Positions 8,793-23,048 are shown, numbered from the stretch's first letter. The stretch is DNA of 64,000 nucleotides from Ornithinimicrobium ciconiae (GCF_007197575.1 NZ_CP041616.1:1798001-1862000); one strand, 5' to 3'. The notes: generated by a model from the letters alone, not told the origin. Numbers and translations are program-made.

Positions 8793-9718
8793 CCGGCAGC
8801 CGCACGATCAACGTGCCCGACGGTCTCGAGGGCGAGCGGGTCGACGCCGGTCTGGCGCGGCTGCTCGGCCTCTCACGCAGCCGGGTGGCCGATCTGGCGG
8901 GGGAGGGCCACGTGACCATCGGGGGGCGCAGCGTCGGCAAGTCTGACCGGCTCCAGGCCGGCGACTGGGTCGAGGTCGTCCTGCCGCCGGTGCGCGAGCC
9001 CGAGGAGCTGCAGGTGCGTGCGGAGGCCGTCGAGGGGATGCGCATCGTCCATGACGACACCGAGATCGTGGTTGTCGACAAGCCGGCCTATGTGGCAGCC
9101 CACCCCAGTGTCGGGTGGAACGGCCCCACCGTGGTCGGTGGCCTGGCAGCGGCCGGCTATCGAATCTCCACCTCCGGTGCTCCCGAGCGGCAGGGCATCG
9201 TGCAACGGCTCGACGTCGGCACCAGCGGCCTGATGGTCGTGGCCAAGTCGGAGCGTGCCTACACCGTGCTCAAGCAGGCGTTCCGTGACCGGGTGGTCGA
9301 CAAGACCTACCACACGCTGGTGCAGGGGCTGCCGGATCCGCACGAGGGCACTATCGAGGCTCCGATCGGACGCCACCCCGGGCATGACTACCGGTTTGCG
9401 GTGCGCACCGACGGCCGTCACTCGGTGACGCACTATGAGCTGCTCGAGGCCCACCGCCGCGCCAGCCTGCTGCAGGTCCACCTCGAGACCGGACGCACCC
9501 ACCAGATCCGGGTGCACTTCTCCGCCCTGCGCCATCCGTGCTGCGGTGACCTTACCTACGGTGCTGATCCCAAACTGGCTGCGGAGCTGGGTCTGCAGCG
9601 CCAGTGGTTGCACGCGGTCAAACTGGGTTTCGAGCATCCCGGCAGCGGTGACTACGTGTCCTTCGACAGCCCCTACCCCGATGATCTGCGCGTGGCTCTG
9701 GACAGAATCGCCTCCTAA
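8789..9718 (+). CDS. rluD: Pseudouridine synthase RluD family
   Basis: 309-aa RluA/RluD family enzyme that isomerises uridines in 23S rRNA (helix 69 for RluD). An N-terminal S4 RNA-binding domain (about 1-75, [18 protein letters not shown]) precedes the catalytic domain with the family aspartate in [13 protein letters not shown] and the [17 protein letters not shown] motif. It is translationally coupled to lspA by ATGA overlap, the normal actinobacterial order. In many relatives dnaE follows soon after; here the lipoprotein gene and the whole rRNA operon lie between. Confidence 0.93.
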   Translation: MTGSRTINVPDGLEGERVDAGLARLLGLSRSRVADLAGEGHVTIGGRSVGKSDRLQAGDWVEVVLPPVREPEELQVRAEAVEGMRIVHDDTEIVVVDKPAYVAAHPSVGWNGPTVVGGLAAAGYRISTSGAPERQGIVQRLDVGTSGLMVVAKSERAYTVLKQAFRDRVVDKTYHTLVQGLPDPHEGTIEAPIGRHPGHDYRFAVRTDGRHSVTHYELLEAHRRASLLQVHLETGRTHQIRVHFSALRHPCCGDLTYGADPKLAAELGLQRQWLHAVKLGFEHPGSGDYVSFDSPYPDDLRVALDRIAS

Positions 9719-9733
9719 CGGGAGTCTTGTGCC

Positions 9734-10639
9734 ATGAAGGTCACTGCAGGGCTGATCTCGCCGCACCAGCGGCACCGCACCTCGCGCTGGCCGGGGACCA
9801 CCATCGCGGTCCTGATGATGCTGGCCCTGAGCGCCTGCTCTGTCACCGACGGGCCCGCCGGAATCGGGATCCCACCGAGCGATGACCGAGCGGATGACGC
9901 CGGGACGACCGACACCGCAGCCCCGACTGGGGGCTCCGAGCTGGACACTCGGACGTTCGTGTCCACCAACATCACGGGACGCGAGCTGGTTGAGGGATCG
10001 GCGGTGCGGATGACCTTTGACGCCGGCCAGGTGAGCGTCCAGGCCGGGTGCAACACCCTCTTCGGCGCGTATGCCGTGGAGCAGGGCACCCTGCAGGCCG
10101 CCGAGCTCGCCCAGACCGAGATGGCCTGCGCCTCCGAGCTGATGGACCAGGACGAGTGGCTGATCGGGTTTCTCCAGTCCGGCCCCGAGCTCACGCACAG
10201 TGCAGACGGCTTCGTCCTCAGTGCGGATGGCGTCGAGCTAGAGCTCACCGACCGTCAGGTGGCATCGCCCGATCTTGGCCTGGAGGGGCCGACCTGGGTG
10301 CTGACCACTTCCTACACCGACACCGCCACCACCAGCATCGCGGGGATGGAGAACGCCTCCGTGACGTTCGCCGACGGTGACGTGCAGCTGGACACCGGGT
10401 GCAACACCGGGGGAGGCTCCTACACCCTGGACGGGGACCACCTTGCTCTCGGCCCGCTGAGCCAGACGCTGATGGCGTGCGGGGACACGGCGATGGAGGT
10501 GGAGCGCGTCATGACCGCAGTGCTCAACCAGGAGGACCTCACCGTGGAGATCGAGGAGGCCAGTCTGAAGCTGATCGCCCCCGACGGCACGGCCCTGGGC
10601 TTCACCGTCGAGAACGGTGCCGGCGCGGAGACGAACTGA
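9734..10639 (+). CDS. Lipoprotein with two META domains
   Basis: 301-aa secreted lipoprotein. A hydrophobic signal segment ends in a lipobox (MLALSAC, Cys about residue 35). Two META (DUF306/HslJ-like) repeats follow, each with the paired-cysteine signature: VQAGCNTLFGAY...TEMAC and LDTGCNTGGGSY...TLMAC. META proteins sit in the envelope and are linked to heat and novobiocin resistance in HslJ; the function here is unknown. The gene follows rluD by 15 nt. Its last codons (CGAACTGA) are the seed of the 23-bp tandem repeat that follows. Confidence 0.85.
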   Translation: MKVTAGLISPHQRHRTSRWPGTTIAVLMMLALSACSVTDGPAGIGIPPSDDRADDAGTTDTAAPTGGSELDTRTFVSTNITGRELVEGSAVRMTFDAGQVSVQAGCNTLFGAYAVEQGTLQAAELAQTEMACASELMDQDEWLIGFLQSGPELTHSADGFVLSADGVELELTDRQVASPDLGLEGPTWVLTTSYTDTATTSIAGMENASVTFADGDVQLDTGCNTGGGSYTLDGDHLALGPLSQTLMACGDTAMEVERVMTAVLNQEDLTVEIEEASLKLIAPDGTALGFTVENGAGAETN

Positions 10640-10642
10640 TCC

Positions 10643-10765
10643 ACGGAGCGGAGGTGAACTGAGCCGAGGAGCTGAGCCGAGGAGCGGAGGCGAACTGAGC
10701 CGAGGAGCGGAGGCGAACTGAGCCGAGGAGCGGAGGCGAACTGAGCCGAGGAGCGGAACCGAACT
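10643..10765 (+). repeat. 23-bp tandem repeat at the 3' end of the META lipoprotein gene
   Basis: Four consecutive 23-bp units (10674-10696, 10697-10719, 10720-10742, 10743-10765; the last has two changes) with partial units back to 10643. Every unit contains CGAACTGA, identical to the end of the upstream gene including its stop codon. The unit is not a multiple of three. Confidence 0.9.
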
Positions 10766-10864
10766 GGGTCACGGCGCGGAGGTCCGCTGAAGCCTCCCGA
10801 AGACCGGCTCCCAGGCGGCCTACCTGCACAGATGACCTGGACTTGGGCCACCGTTCACCCGGAG

Positions 10865-10894
10865 TTGGTCACTGCCCGGGAGTGGTGCTAGAGT
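10865..10894 (+). promoter_or_regulatory. Candidate rRNA promoter P1
   Basis: TTGGTC (10865-10870), 18-nt spacer, TAGAGT (10889-10894). Located 420 nt before the 16S 5' end, with a second promoter of the same form downstream. Confidence 0.5.
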
Positions 10895-10979
10895 AACAAC
10901 TCGCCGCTGCAGCCCAGCTGCGCGGCAACACTGAGTCGAAGGACCTGGCCAAGGCCCCCCACACACGGGGAGAGCCGAT

Positions 10980-11009
10980 TTGGACAAGCGAGACAGGCTC
11001 AGTTACAGT
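10980..11009 (+). promoter_or_regulatory. Candidate rRNA promoter P2
   Basis: TTGGAC (10980-10985), 18-nt spacer, TACAGT (11004-11009); same spacing and near-identical hexamers to P1, 115 nt downstream. Confidence 0.5.
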
Positions 11010-11314
11010 AGTCAGGTTGCCCCAAACGCCTTGCAGACTGGTTGGTTTGTGTGGTGGGTGGTGTGTGTCCGATTCTTGAGAACTCAACAGCGTGTCAGTA
11101 ATCGATGCCAATTTTAACCCTGTCCTGGGGCATGGTGTGCGCTCTTTTGTGGGTGTGTGTTGTGTTCTGGTGGCAAGGATTTCTTTGAATTGATGGATTG
11201 AGTCAGTTGACTCGTTTCTGTCTGCTAGTGATTGTGCCCTTCTTTGGGTCAAAGTTTGCCTGGCTGTGTTCCTTGTGCCTTTTGGGTGTGGGGGGTGTGG
11301 TTGGGTGTTTGATT
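11010..11314 (+). other. rRNA leader region
   Basis: AT-richer, GT-rich leader of about 300 nt between P2 and 16S. It contains the common actinobacterial rrn leader motif CTTGAGAACTCAACAGCGTG (about 11075-11094) and a boxA-like GCTCTTTTGT (11141-11150) that could serve Nus-factor antitermination. No gene is seen. Confidence 0.5.
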
Positions 11315-16361
<5,047 letters not shown>

Positions 16362-16362
<1 letters not shown>

Positions 16363-16389
16363 CAAAGATGTTACGCGTCCACTGTGTAG
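16362..16389 (+). other. Right arm of pre-23S processing stem
   Basis: Complement of 13199-13225 (ACAAAGATG and CGCGTCCACTGTGTAG blocks), closing the 23S precursor stem. Confidence 0.75.
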
Positions 16390-16510
16390 CTCCCGAGATA
16401 CAAACACCCCGGGACACCACCACACCACACACACCACGTGTGGAACGGCGAAGACCCCGAAGGGAAACCAACACGCACAACCACGTTGGGATAACTGATA
16501 TCTCCATAGA

Positions 16511-16629
16511 GTTACGGCGGCCATAGCGAGAGGGAAACGCCCGGAAACATACCGAACCCGGAAGCTAAGCCTCTCAGCGCCGATGGTACTGCACTGGTGA
16601 CGGTGTGGGAGAGTAGGACACCGCCGGAC
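16511..16629 (+). rRNA. rrf: 5S ribosomal RNA
   Basis: About 119 nt with paired ends GTTACGGCGG and CACCGCCGGAC and the conserved ACCGAACCCGGAAGCTAAG loop. It is located 148 nt after 23S, completing the operon in the usual order. Confidence 0.96.
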
Positions 16630-16639
16630 AAACATTCAC

Positions 16640-16674
16640 AAAGGGCCCCTGACCGCCATGGTCAGGGGCCCTTT
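16640..16674 (+). terminator. rRNA operon terminator
   Basis: Perfect 15-bp stem: arms 16640-16654 and 16660-16674, 5-nt loop, 10 nt after 5S. The distal arm is immediately followed by a 20-bp direct repeat. Confidence 0.8.
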
Positions 16675-16704
16675 GGCATGCCCTGGGGCTCTTTGGCATG
16701 CCCT
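16665..16704 (+). repeat. Two 20-bp direct repeats overlapping the rrn terminator
   Basis: 16665-16684 and 16685-16704 differ at one base; the first copy includes the distal terminator arm. The remaining stretch to dnaE (16705-16920) holds no gene that I can support. Confidence 0.8.
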
Positions 16705-16920
16705 GGGAAGCGTGTGTCGAGATGACCGTCCGTGACCGTCCCTGGGTCACGCGCAGCTCTCTCAGGGCGGCGGACGGGAGGGGCTCGTGGGCGCTCGTCA
16801 ATGGAGTTCCGTCGTGGCGTTCGGGCTCGTCGCGACGACCTCCGGGAGCGTTTGTGCTGGTGGCCAGCGCGCAGTGGGCTGGGGTCGGGGAGCCGGGTAG
16901 GGACTGTCGGTGGGGCGACC

Positions 16921-16926
16921 TAGAAT
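16921..16926 (+). promoter_or_regulatory. Leaderless -10 box of dnaE
   Basis: TAGAAT, then 7 nt, then ATG 16934; no ribosome-binding site between them. Confidence 0.6.
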
Positions 16927-16933
16927 CAACTCG

Positions 16934-19900
16934 ATGTCCACCTCAGCCGCCTCCGCCAGCAACTTCGTCCACCTGCACAACCACACCGAGTACTCCATGC
17001 TCGATGGTGCTGCCCGGATCAAGGACATGTTCGAGCGTGCCGCTGAGCTGGAGATGCCGGCGATCGCGACCACCGACCATGGCTACATCTTCGGTGCTCA
17101 CGAGTTCTGGAGTGCGGGGCAGAAGGCCGGTGTGAAGCCGATCATCGGCCTGGAGGCCTATGTCACCCCGGGGACCCACCGGACAGACCGATCGCGGGTC
17201 AAGTACGGCGACGGTGGGCGCGATGACGTCTCGGGGTCGGGCGCCTACACCCACATGACGATGTGGGCGCGCAACAACAACGGTCTCAACAACCTCTTTC
17301 GGATGGCGTCACTGGCGTCCCTGGAGGGCTACTACTTCAAGCCGCGCATGGACCGCGAGCTCCTGGAGACCTACGGGCAGGGCATCATCGCCACCACGGG
17401 CTGCCCCTCGGGTGAGGTGCAGGTGCGGTTGCGTTTTGGTCAGTATGCCGAGGCGCGCCAGTACGCCGCCGACATGCAGGACATCTTCGGCAAGGAAAAC
17501 TATTTCCTGGAGTTGATGGACCACGGCATCGACATCGAGCGCCGCACCCGCCAGGACCTCCTCAAGCTGGCCAAGGACCTCGACCTGCCCCTAGTAGCCA
17601 CCAATGACCTGCACTACACCCGCAAGGAGGACGCCCAGAGCCACAGCGCGCTCCTGTGCATCCAGACCGCGGCCACGCTGCAGGACCCGACCCGTTTCAA
17701 GTTCGACGGTGACGGCTACTACCTCAAGTCCGCCCAGGAGATGCGCGAGGTCTGGCGCGAGCTGCCAGAAGCCTGCGACAACACGCTGCTGATCGCCGAG
17801 CGCTGCGAGGTCTCCTTCACGGAGGGGGAGGGGCGCTTCATGCCCCGCTTCCCCGTCCCGGAGGGCGAGAACGAGACGTCGTGGTTCGTCAAGGAGGTTG
17901 AGGCGGGCCTGCTGCGCCGCTTCCCCGAGGGCGTGCCGGACTACGCCCGCAAGCAGGCGCAGTATGAGACGGAGGTCATCCTCGGCAAGGGTTACCCCGG
18001 CTACTTCCTCGTGGTCGCCGACTTCATCAACTGGGCCAAGAGCCAAAAGATCCGGGTCGGGCCAGGGCGTGGCTCCGGTGCGGGGTCCATGTGCGCCTAC
18101 GCGATGGGGATCACCGACCTTGACCCGATTCCTCACGGCCTGATCTTCGAGCGCTTCCTCAACCCGGAGCGCATGTCGATGCCCGACTTCGATGTCGACT
18201 TCGATGACCGGCGCCGCTCTGAGGTCATCCAGTACGTCACCGACAAGTACGGCGACGACCGGGTCGCGATGATTGCCACCTACGGCACGCTCAAGGCCAA
18301 GGCAGCGCTCAAGGACGCGGCCCGCGTGATGGGCTTCCCGTTCGCGATGGGGGAGAAGCTCACCAAGGCGATGCCACCAGCCGTGATGGGCAAGGACATC
18401 CCGCTGTCCGGCATCCACGACAAGGATCACCCGCGGTATGCCGAGGCCGGCGAGTTCCGCGAGCTGCTGGTGAACGACCCGGAGGCTCAGCAGGTCTTCG
18501 ACACCGCCTCGGGTCTGGAGGGGCTCAAGCGCCAGTGGGGTGTGCACGCGGCCGGCGTCATCATGTCCAGCGAGCCGCTCCTCGACGTGATCCCGATCAT
18601 GCGCCGCGAGCAGGACGGCCAGGTCATCACCCAGTTCGACTACCCCACGTGTGAGCGCCTCGGGCTGGTCAAGATGGACTTCCTGGGTCTGCGCAACCTG
18701 ACGGTCCTGGATGACGCGATTGCCAACGTCAAGCTCAACCGAGGCGAGGATCTCGACCTGGACGTCCTGTCCAAGGACATGACCGACCCCAAGGCCTACG
18801 AGCTGCTCGGTCGTGGTGACACCCTCGGGGTCTTCCAGCTGGACGGCTCCGGCATGCGCCAGTTGCTGCGGCTGATGCAGCCCGACAACTTCGAGGACAT
18901 CTCCGCGGCCCTCGCGCTCTATCGCCCCGGCCCGATGGGCGTCAACGCGCACACAAACTTTGCCCTGCGCAAGAACAACAAGCAGGAGGTCGTCCCACTC
19001 GACCCGCAGTTGAAGGGCAAACTCCAGCCCGAGATGGTGGAGGCCCTGGAGCCGATCCTGGGCACAACTTACGGGCTGTGCATCTACCAGGAGCAGGTCA
19101 TGGAGATCGCCCAGAAGCTTGCGGGCTACACGCTGGGCAATGCGGACTTGCTGCGACGCGCGATGGGCAAGAAGAAGAAGGAGGTCCTCGACGCCGAGTA
19201 CATCCCCTTCTCGGACGGGATGAAGGCCAACGGCTACAACGAGGCATCGGTGGCGGCGCTGTGGGGTGTGCTCGTGCCGTTCTCCGACTACGCCTTCAAC
19301 AAGGCGCACACCGCGGCCTACGGCGTCATCTCCTACTGGACCGCCTACCTCAAGGCCAACTACCCGGCCGAGTACATGGCTGCGCTGCTCACCAGCGTCC
19401 GCGACGACAAGGACAAGACAGCCCTCTATCTCAACGAGTGCCGACGGATGGGCATCGCGGTGCTGCCGCCGGATGTCAACGAGTCGATCGCCAACTTCGC
19501 CGCCGTCGGCAAGGACATCCGCTTCGGGCTGGCCGCGATCCGCAATGTCGGCACCAACGTCGTCGACGGCATCGTCGCCACCCGTGAGGCGAAGGGTAAG
19601 TTCACCTCCTTCGAGGACTTCCTGCGCAAGTGCCCGGCGGTGGTCTGCCACAAGCGCACCATCGAGTCGTTGATCAAGGGCGGCGCCTTCGACGAGCTCA
19701 ACCACCCGCGACAGGGTCTGGTCACCGTCCACGAGCGCTATGTCGACGCACTCGCAGAGGAGAAGAAGCAGGAGGCGATCGGCCAGGACAGCCTATTCGG
19801 TGGCTTCGGCGGTGAGGAGGCCGACGTCCAGATCGTCACGCTTCCACCGGTGCCGGACATCGAGTGGGAGAAGCAGATCAAGCTGGCCTTCGAGCGGGAG

Positions 19901-20503
19901 TATCTCGGCCTGTATGTCTCCGACCACCCGCTCAACGGCATCGAGCACATCCTGACCGCCAATGCCAGCGCCACGATCGGTGCCATTGTCAGTGAGGACG
20001 GCCCGCAGGACGGGGAGTTCGTCACCGTCGCCGGCCTGATGACGTCTGTGCAGCTCAAACGCACCAAGAACGGCGATCCCTATGCCCGGGTGATGCTCGA
20101 GGACCTGGTCGGCTCGATCGAGTGCGTCTTCTTCCCCAAGTCCTATATGACCGTCTCGACGATGCTGGCGCCGGACACGGTGGCGGTGATCCGGGGCCGT
20201 TTCAAACGCAGCGAGGACACCACAGAGATCCTGGCCCAGGAGCTCACCCTGCCGGAGATCAAGGAGGGACCGCGGGGGCCCGTGCTGGTCACCCTCCCGC
20301 TGACCCGCGCCACCGACGGGCTGGCCCACAACCTGCGCAAGGTGCTGGCCGATCACCCCGGATCGACCGAGGTGCACGTCAAACTCACCCAGCCCGGGCG
20401 CCAGGTGCTGCTGCGCCTCGATCCGACGCTGCGCGTGACGGCCTCACCGGAGTTCTTCGGCGACATCAAGGCCCTGCTCGGGCCGGCCGCGGTCGGCAGC
20501 TGA
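16934..20503 (+). CDS. dnaE: DNA polymerase III alpha subunit, DnaE1
   Basis: 1189-aa replicative polymerase. N-terminal PHP domain (FVHLHNHTEYSMLDGAARI, near residue 12; ATTDHGYIFGAHEF), polymerase palm with the catalytic aspartate cluster MPDFDVDFDDRRR (about 416-427) and GPGRGSGAGS before it. The finger region is GLCIYQEQVMEIAQKLAGYT, followed by helix-hairpin-helix and a C-terminal OB fold (VTVAGLMTSVQLKRTKNGDPYARVMLED). It copies the chromosome as the core of the replisome. ATG 16934 is preceded at 7 nt by TAGAAT; an in-frame start at 16910 would sit upstream of this box. It is a single-gene transcription unit after the rRNA operon. Confidence 0.97.
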   Translation: MSTSAASASNFVHLHNHTEYSMLDGAARIKDMFERAAELEMPAIATTDHGYIFGAHEFWSAGQKAGVKPIIGLEAYVTPGTHRTDRSRVKYGDGGRDDVSGSGAYTHMTMWARNNNGLNNLFRMASLASLEGYYFKPRMDRELLETYGQGIIATTGCPSGEVQVRLRFGQYAEARQYAADMQDIFGKENYFLELMDHGIDIERRTRQDLLKLAKDLDLPLVATNDLHYTRKEDAQSHSALLCIQTAATLQDPTRFKFDGDGYYLKSAQEMREVWRELPEACDNTLLIAERCEVSFTEGEGRFMPRFPVPEGENETSWFVKEVEAGLLRRFPEGVPDYARKQAQYETEVILGKGYPGYFLVVADFINWAKSQKIRVGPGRGSGAGSMCAYAMGITDLDPIPHGLIFERFLNPERMSMPDFDVDFDDRRRSEVIQYVTDKYGDDRVAMIATYGTLKAKAALKDAARVMGFPFAMGEKLTKAMPPAVMGKDIPLSGIHDKDHPRYAEAGEFRELLVNDPEAQQVFDTASGLEGLKRQWGVHAAGVIMSSEPLLDVIPIMRREQDGQVITQFDYPTCERLGLVKMDFLGLRNLTVLDDAIANVKLNRGEDLDLDVLSKDMTDPKAYELLGRGDTLGVFQLDGSGMRQLLRLMQPDNFEDISAALALYRPGPMGVNAHTNFALRKNNKQEVVPLDPQLKGKLQPEMVEALEPILGTTYGLCIYQEQVMEIAQKLAGYTLGNADLLRRAMGKKKKEVLDAEYIPFSDGMKANGYNEASVAALWGVLVPFSDYAFNKAHTAAYGVISYWTAYLKANYPAEYMAALLTSVRDDKDKTALYLNECRRMGIAVLPPDVNESIANFAAVGKDIRFGLAAIRNVGTNVVDGIVATREAKGKFTSFEDFLRKCPAVVCHKRTIESLIKGGAFDELNHPRQGLVTVHERYVDALAEEKKQEAIGQDSLFGGFGGEEADVQIVTLPPVPDIEWEKQIKLAFEREYLGLYVSDHPLNGIEHILTANASATIGAIVSEDGPQDGEFVTVAGLMTSVQLKRTKNGDPYARVMLEDLVGSIECVFFPKSYMTVSTMLAPDTVAVIRGRFKRSEDTTEILAQELTLPEIKEGPRGPVLVTLPLTRATDGLAHNLRKVLADHPGSTEVHVKLTQPGRQVLLRLDPTLRVTASPEFFGDIKALLGPAAVGS

Positions 20504-20593
20504 CCGTCTGAGGGCAGCCCCCCGTCCTCGGTGAGGGGCCGTCGAGCAGGTTGCGCGTCGGCCGAAGGTTCGGCGTCGGCGGGTGCCGGTTGT

Positions 20594-20599
20594 TAACGT
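20594..20599 (+). promoter_or_regulatory. Leaderless -10 box
   Basis: TAACGT, 6 nt before ATG 20606. Confidence 0.45.
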
Positions 20600-20605
20600 C
20601 GGAGC

Positions 20606-21091
20606 ATGACTACCGGACAGAACGCGCCCATCCTGATGGGTGTCTACCGCTTCCCGAAGCTGCTGACCTCGAAGTCTGAACCGGCCATCCTCGGCGTTCT
20701 GCCGGGACGCGTGTGGCTGACGGGGCAGGACGGCGTCTTCTTTGACGCGCCTGCCGACCAGGTCTCGGCCAAGGCCAACTCGACCGTGGGCCATGTGACC
20801 CTTGAGGCCGACGGCACGAAGCACATCGTCGCCGGAGTCGGCAGCGCCAAGGGCGGCCCCTTCAGCCCCGAGCAGATCCAGGAGCTGCAGCAGTCCCGGC
20901 AGGCGACCGAGGCCGACGCGACCACGCAGTCACTGATGGCCGGCCGCAACCTGTTCATCGGCACCCCGGGCAAGGTTGACGGCACCTATCACGGAGGCCT
21001 GCAGTCCATGATGGGCCGCGAGATCGGCCAGCAGCGCGACTTCGGTGCTGCGATGCGCGAGCTGCTGACCGCGGTGGGCGTCACGCTCTGA
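20606..21091 (+). CDS. Hypothetical soluble protein
   Basis: 161-aa protein, unrecognised family. An N-terminal beta-rich half (ILGVLPGRVWLTGQDGVFFDAP, VGHVTLEADGTKHIVAGVG) looks like a small PH- or DUF-type domain reading a surface or lipid. The middle is Gln/Ala-rich and helical (PEQIQELQQSRQATEADATTQS), and the C-terminus is helical. No signal peptide or membrane segment. Single gene with a candidate leaderless promoter; it converges with the hydrolase at 21140, the intervening DNA being a 14-bp tandem repeat. Confidence 0.7.
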   Translation: MTTGQNAPILMGVYRFPKLLTSKSEPAILGVLPGRVWLTGQDGVFFDAPADQVSAKANSTVGHVTLEADGTKHIVAGVGSAKGGPFSPEQIQELQQSRQATEADATTQSLMAGRNLFIGTPGKVDGTYHGGLQSMMGREIGQQRDFGAAMRELLTAVGVTL

Positions 21092-21096
21092 ACCTC

Positions 21097-21166
21097 GTCA
21101 CGTGAGTCCCGTCAGGTGACTCCAGTCAGGTGAGCTTCGTCACGTGAGTCCCGTCAACCGAGCCCC
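21097..21166 (+). repeat. 14-bp tandem repeat between convergent genes
   Basis: Five degenerate 14-bp units starting GTCA (21097, 21111, 21125, 21139, 21153), within which a 20-bp block recurs exactly at 21095-21114 and 21137-21156. The last units form the 3' end and stop codon of the minus-strand hydrolase gene. Confidence 0.85.
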
Positions 21167-21892
21167 TGGCGCGCCTCGAGAGGCCCCGCTCGCCAGGGCC
21201 TCGCGCAGCACCTCGGCCACGTGGTCCGGGTGCGTGATAGGCAGCAGGTGAGTGGCCCGCGGCACCGTGATGACGTGAGTGTCCTCCCCGGCCTCGGCAT
21301 AACGCCGTGCGTGGATCCGCATCTGGTCGAACTGGCCGTTGACCAGGAAGACCGGGCACTCCACCTGCTCCAGCAGGCTGGCGCGGCACTCGTCAAAGAC
21401 GACCTGCCAGGCGGCGGGCAGAGACGCATAACTCTCGGCTCCGGGCAGTGACTGCTCACCGGCTCCCAACCGCCGCATCACCGCGTTGGAGGCCCGCGCC
21501 ATCCGTTCGGCACCCACGAGGGGGAGCAGGTCGGCGAACCGACGGTAGACCCCTGCCAGCGCACCCACGGGCTCCGCGCTTGCCCCGATGAGGACCAGAG
21601 CGCGGAGGGTGCCCGGGTGCCGGTCGGCATACAGCATCGCCAGGTAGCCGCCCAGGCTGTGACCGGCCAGGATGACCGGCTGACCGGGGCGCGCGCCGTC
21701 AACGGCCAGCCGGATGGTCTGCACCGCCGCCTCGCCGGTGAACTCCTCCGCGAGTCGTGAGCCATGACCTGGCAGGTCAACCGCGACGATCTCAGCCTCC
21801 GGCAGCATCGCTGGATAGGCCTGCCACTCGGAGGCGTCCATGCGGGTGCCGTGGACCAGCACGAGGCGGGGCGCGATCGCGGACTCACTCAC
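21140..21892 (-). CDS. Alpha/beta hydrolase
   Basis: 250-aa alpha/beta hydrolase fold protein. The triad can be read: nucleophile Ser in LAGHSLGGYLA, Asp in NGQFDQMRIHA, His in RATHLLPITHPDHV; the oxyanion HG is in LVHGTRMDASEW. Substrate unknown; the EstC/MhpC-like shape suggests an esterase. The GTG start is backed by TAAGGT 6 nt upstream. The last 9 or so residues (GAPGARLTGLT) are encoded in a tandem repeat, so the natural C-terminus may have been altered by repeat expansion. Confidence 0.85.
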   Translation of the reverse strand: MSESAIAPRLVLVHGTRMDASEWQAYPAMLPEAEIVAVDLPGHGSRLAEEFTGEAAVQTIRLAVDGARPGQPVILAGHSLGGYLAMLYADRHPGTLRALVLIGASAEPVGALAGVYRRFADLLPLVGAERMARASNAVMRRLGAGEQSLPGAESYASLPAAWQVVFDECRASLLEQVECPVFLVNGQFDQMRIHARRYAEAGEDTHVITVPRATHLLPITHPDHVAEVLREALASGASRGAPGARLTGLT

Positions 21893-21898
21893 CCCTGC

Positions 21899-21904
21899 AC
21901 CTTA
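21899..21904 (-). promoter_or_regulatory. Leaderless -10 box of the hydrolase gene
   Basis: TAAGGT on the minus strand, 6 nt before the GTG at 21892. Confidence 0.5.
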
Positions 21905-22032
21905 GGCGCACCGTGGCTCGTCCTCGCCTTGTGCAAGCCGACGACGGAAATGCCACTAACCTTGGTGCTTGTGTCGACGACAATCCTGCGTGCAGCCAGC
22001 CCGACAGCCCTGACCCGGGCGGGGGGTCACTG

Positions 22033-22980
22033 ATGGCTGGGGGCCTCGTCGCCCTGCTGGACGACATCGCCGCGATCGCGCGGATCGCCGCCGCTTCTGT
22101 CGACGATGTCGCCGCTGCGGCAGGGCGGGCGGGGGTCAAGTCCCTCGGTGTGGTCGTCGACGACGCCGCGGTCACGCCGCGTTATGTGACCGGGGCGAAG
22201 GCCGCGCGCGAACTGCCGATCATCAAGAAGATCGCGATCGGCTCGATCCGCAACAAACTGTTGTTCATCCTCCCGGCCATCATGCTGCTCAGCCAGTTCG
22301 TGCCCTGGACACTGACCCCGATCCTGATGCTCGGTGGCTCCTACCTGTGCTTTGAGGGGGCAGAAAAGGTCTACGAGGTGCTCGCCGGACACCACAAGGA
22401 CAAGGCCGACGTCCCCGCCGCTGAGCAGGGGCCGGAGCAGGAGGACAAGATGGTGCGCGGCGCCATCACGACCGACTTCATCCTGTCTGCGGAGATCATG
22501 GTCATCGCCCTCAACGAGGTGGCCGACGAACCTTTCGTGAGCCGCCTGATCATCCTGATCGTGGTGGCGCTTGGCATCACTGCCCTGGTCTATGGCGCCG
22601 TCGCCCTGATCATCAAGATGGACGACATCGGGCTGCGACTGGCCGAGAACGAGAGCGAGTTCTCCACCAAGCTCGGGATGGGTCTGGTCAAGGCCATGCC
22701 GGTCGTGCTCAGCGTGCTGTCGAGCGTCGGCATCGTCGCCATGCTCTGGGTCGGTGGCCACATCATCCTGGTCGGCATGAACGATCTGGGCTTCTCCCCG
22801 ATCTATGACTGGGTCCACCACCTCGAAGGCATCGTCGGCGGCTGGGTGCCGGCGATCAGCGGTGCGCTGTCCTGGTTGACGAACACCTTCTTCTCCGCGC
22901 TCCTCGGACTGCTGTGGGGTGCAGTCCTCGTGGCGGTCATGCACCTGCTGCCGATCGGCCGCAAGGATCCCGTGCACTGA
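22033..22980 (+). CDS. DUF808 family inner membrane protein (YedI-like)
   Basis: 315-aa membrane protein. The DUF808 N-terminus is clear (MAGGLVALLDDIAAIARIAAASVDDVAAAAGRAG...GVVVDDAAVTPRYVTG), followed by about six hydrophobic segments (around residues 75-105, 165-205, 225-255, 285-305) and the motif GGSYLCFEGAEKVYE. Family function is unknown. Start at ATG 22033 matches the family N-terminus; the frame runs open upstream to 21757, which is antisense to the hydrolase. No neighbour suggests an operon. Confidence 0.88.
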   Translation: MAGGLVALLDDIAAIARIAAASVDDVAAAAGRAGVKSLGVVVDDAAVTPRYVTGAKAARELPIIKKIAIGSIRNKLLFILPAIMLLSQFVPWTLTPILMLGGSYLCFEGAEKVYEVLAGHHKDKADVPAAEQGPEQEDKMVRGAITTDFILSAEIMVIALNEVADEPFVSRLIILIVVALGITALVYGAVALIIKMDDIGLRLAENESEFSTKLGMGLVKAMPVVLSVLSSVGIVAMLWVGGHIILVGMNDLGFSPIYDWVHHLEGIVGGWVPAISGALSWLTNTFFSALLGLLWGAVLVAVMHLLPIGRKDPVH

Positions 22981-23036
22981 GGGGGTAGCGCGGGAACGTG
23001 GCCCGGCACGCGTTGGGTGCCGTCACCCTCGACAGG

Positions 23037-23042
23037 TAGCCT
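23037..23042 (+). promoter_or_regulatory. Leaderless -10 box of the oligopeptidase gene
   Basis: TAGCCT, 6 nt before GTG 23049. Confidence 0.55.
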
Positions 23043-23048
23043 CGGCCC

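Noticed and set aside
10643..10765. Possible CRISPR or transposon end
   Set aside because: Head-to-tail 23-bp units without spacers or inverted ends and no transposase nearby; a simple tandem repeat.
17591..19732. 713-codon open frame antisense to dnaE
   Set aside because: High-GC codon bias leaves long open antisense frames; the translation is low-complexity (Val/Asp/Arg/Leu), no family resembles it, and dnaE is certain.
22027..22977. 316-codon frame antisense to the DUF808 gene
   Set aside because: Charged low-complexity mirror (HDEGDDHDL type); DUF808 is well supported.
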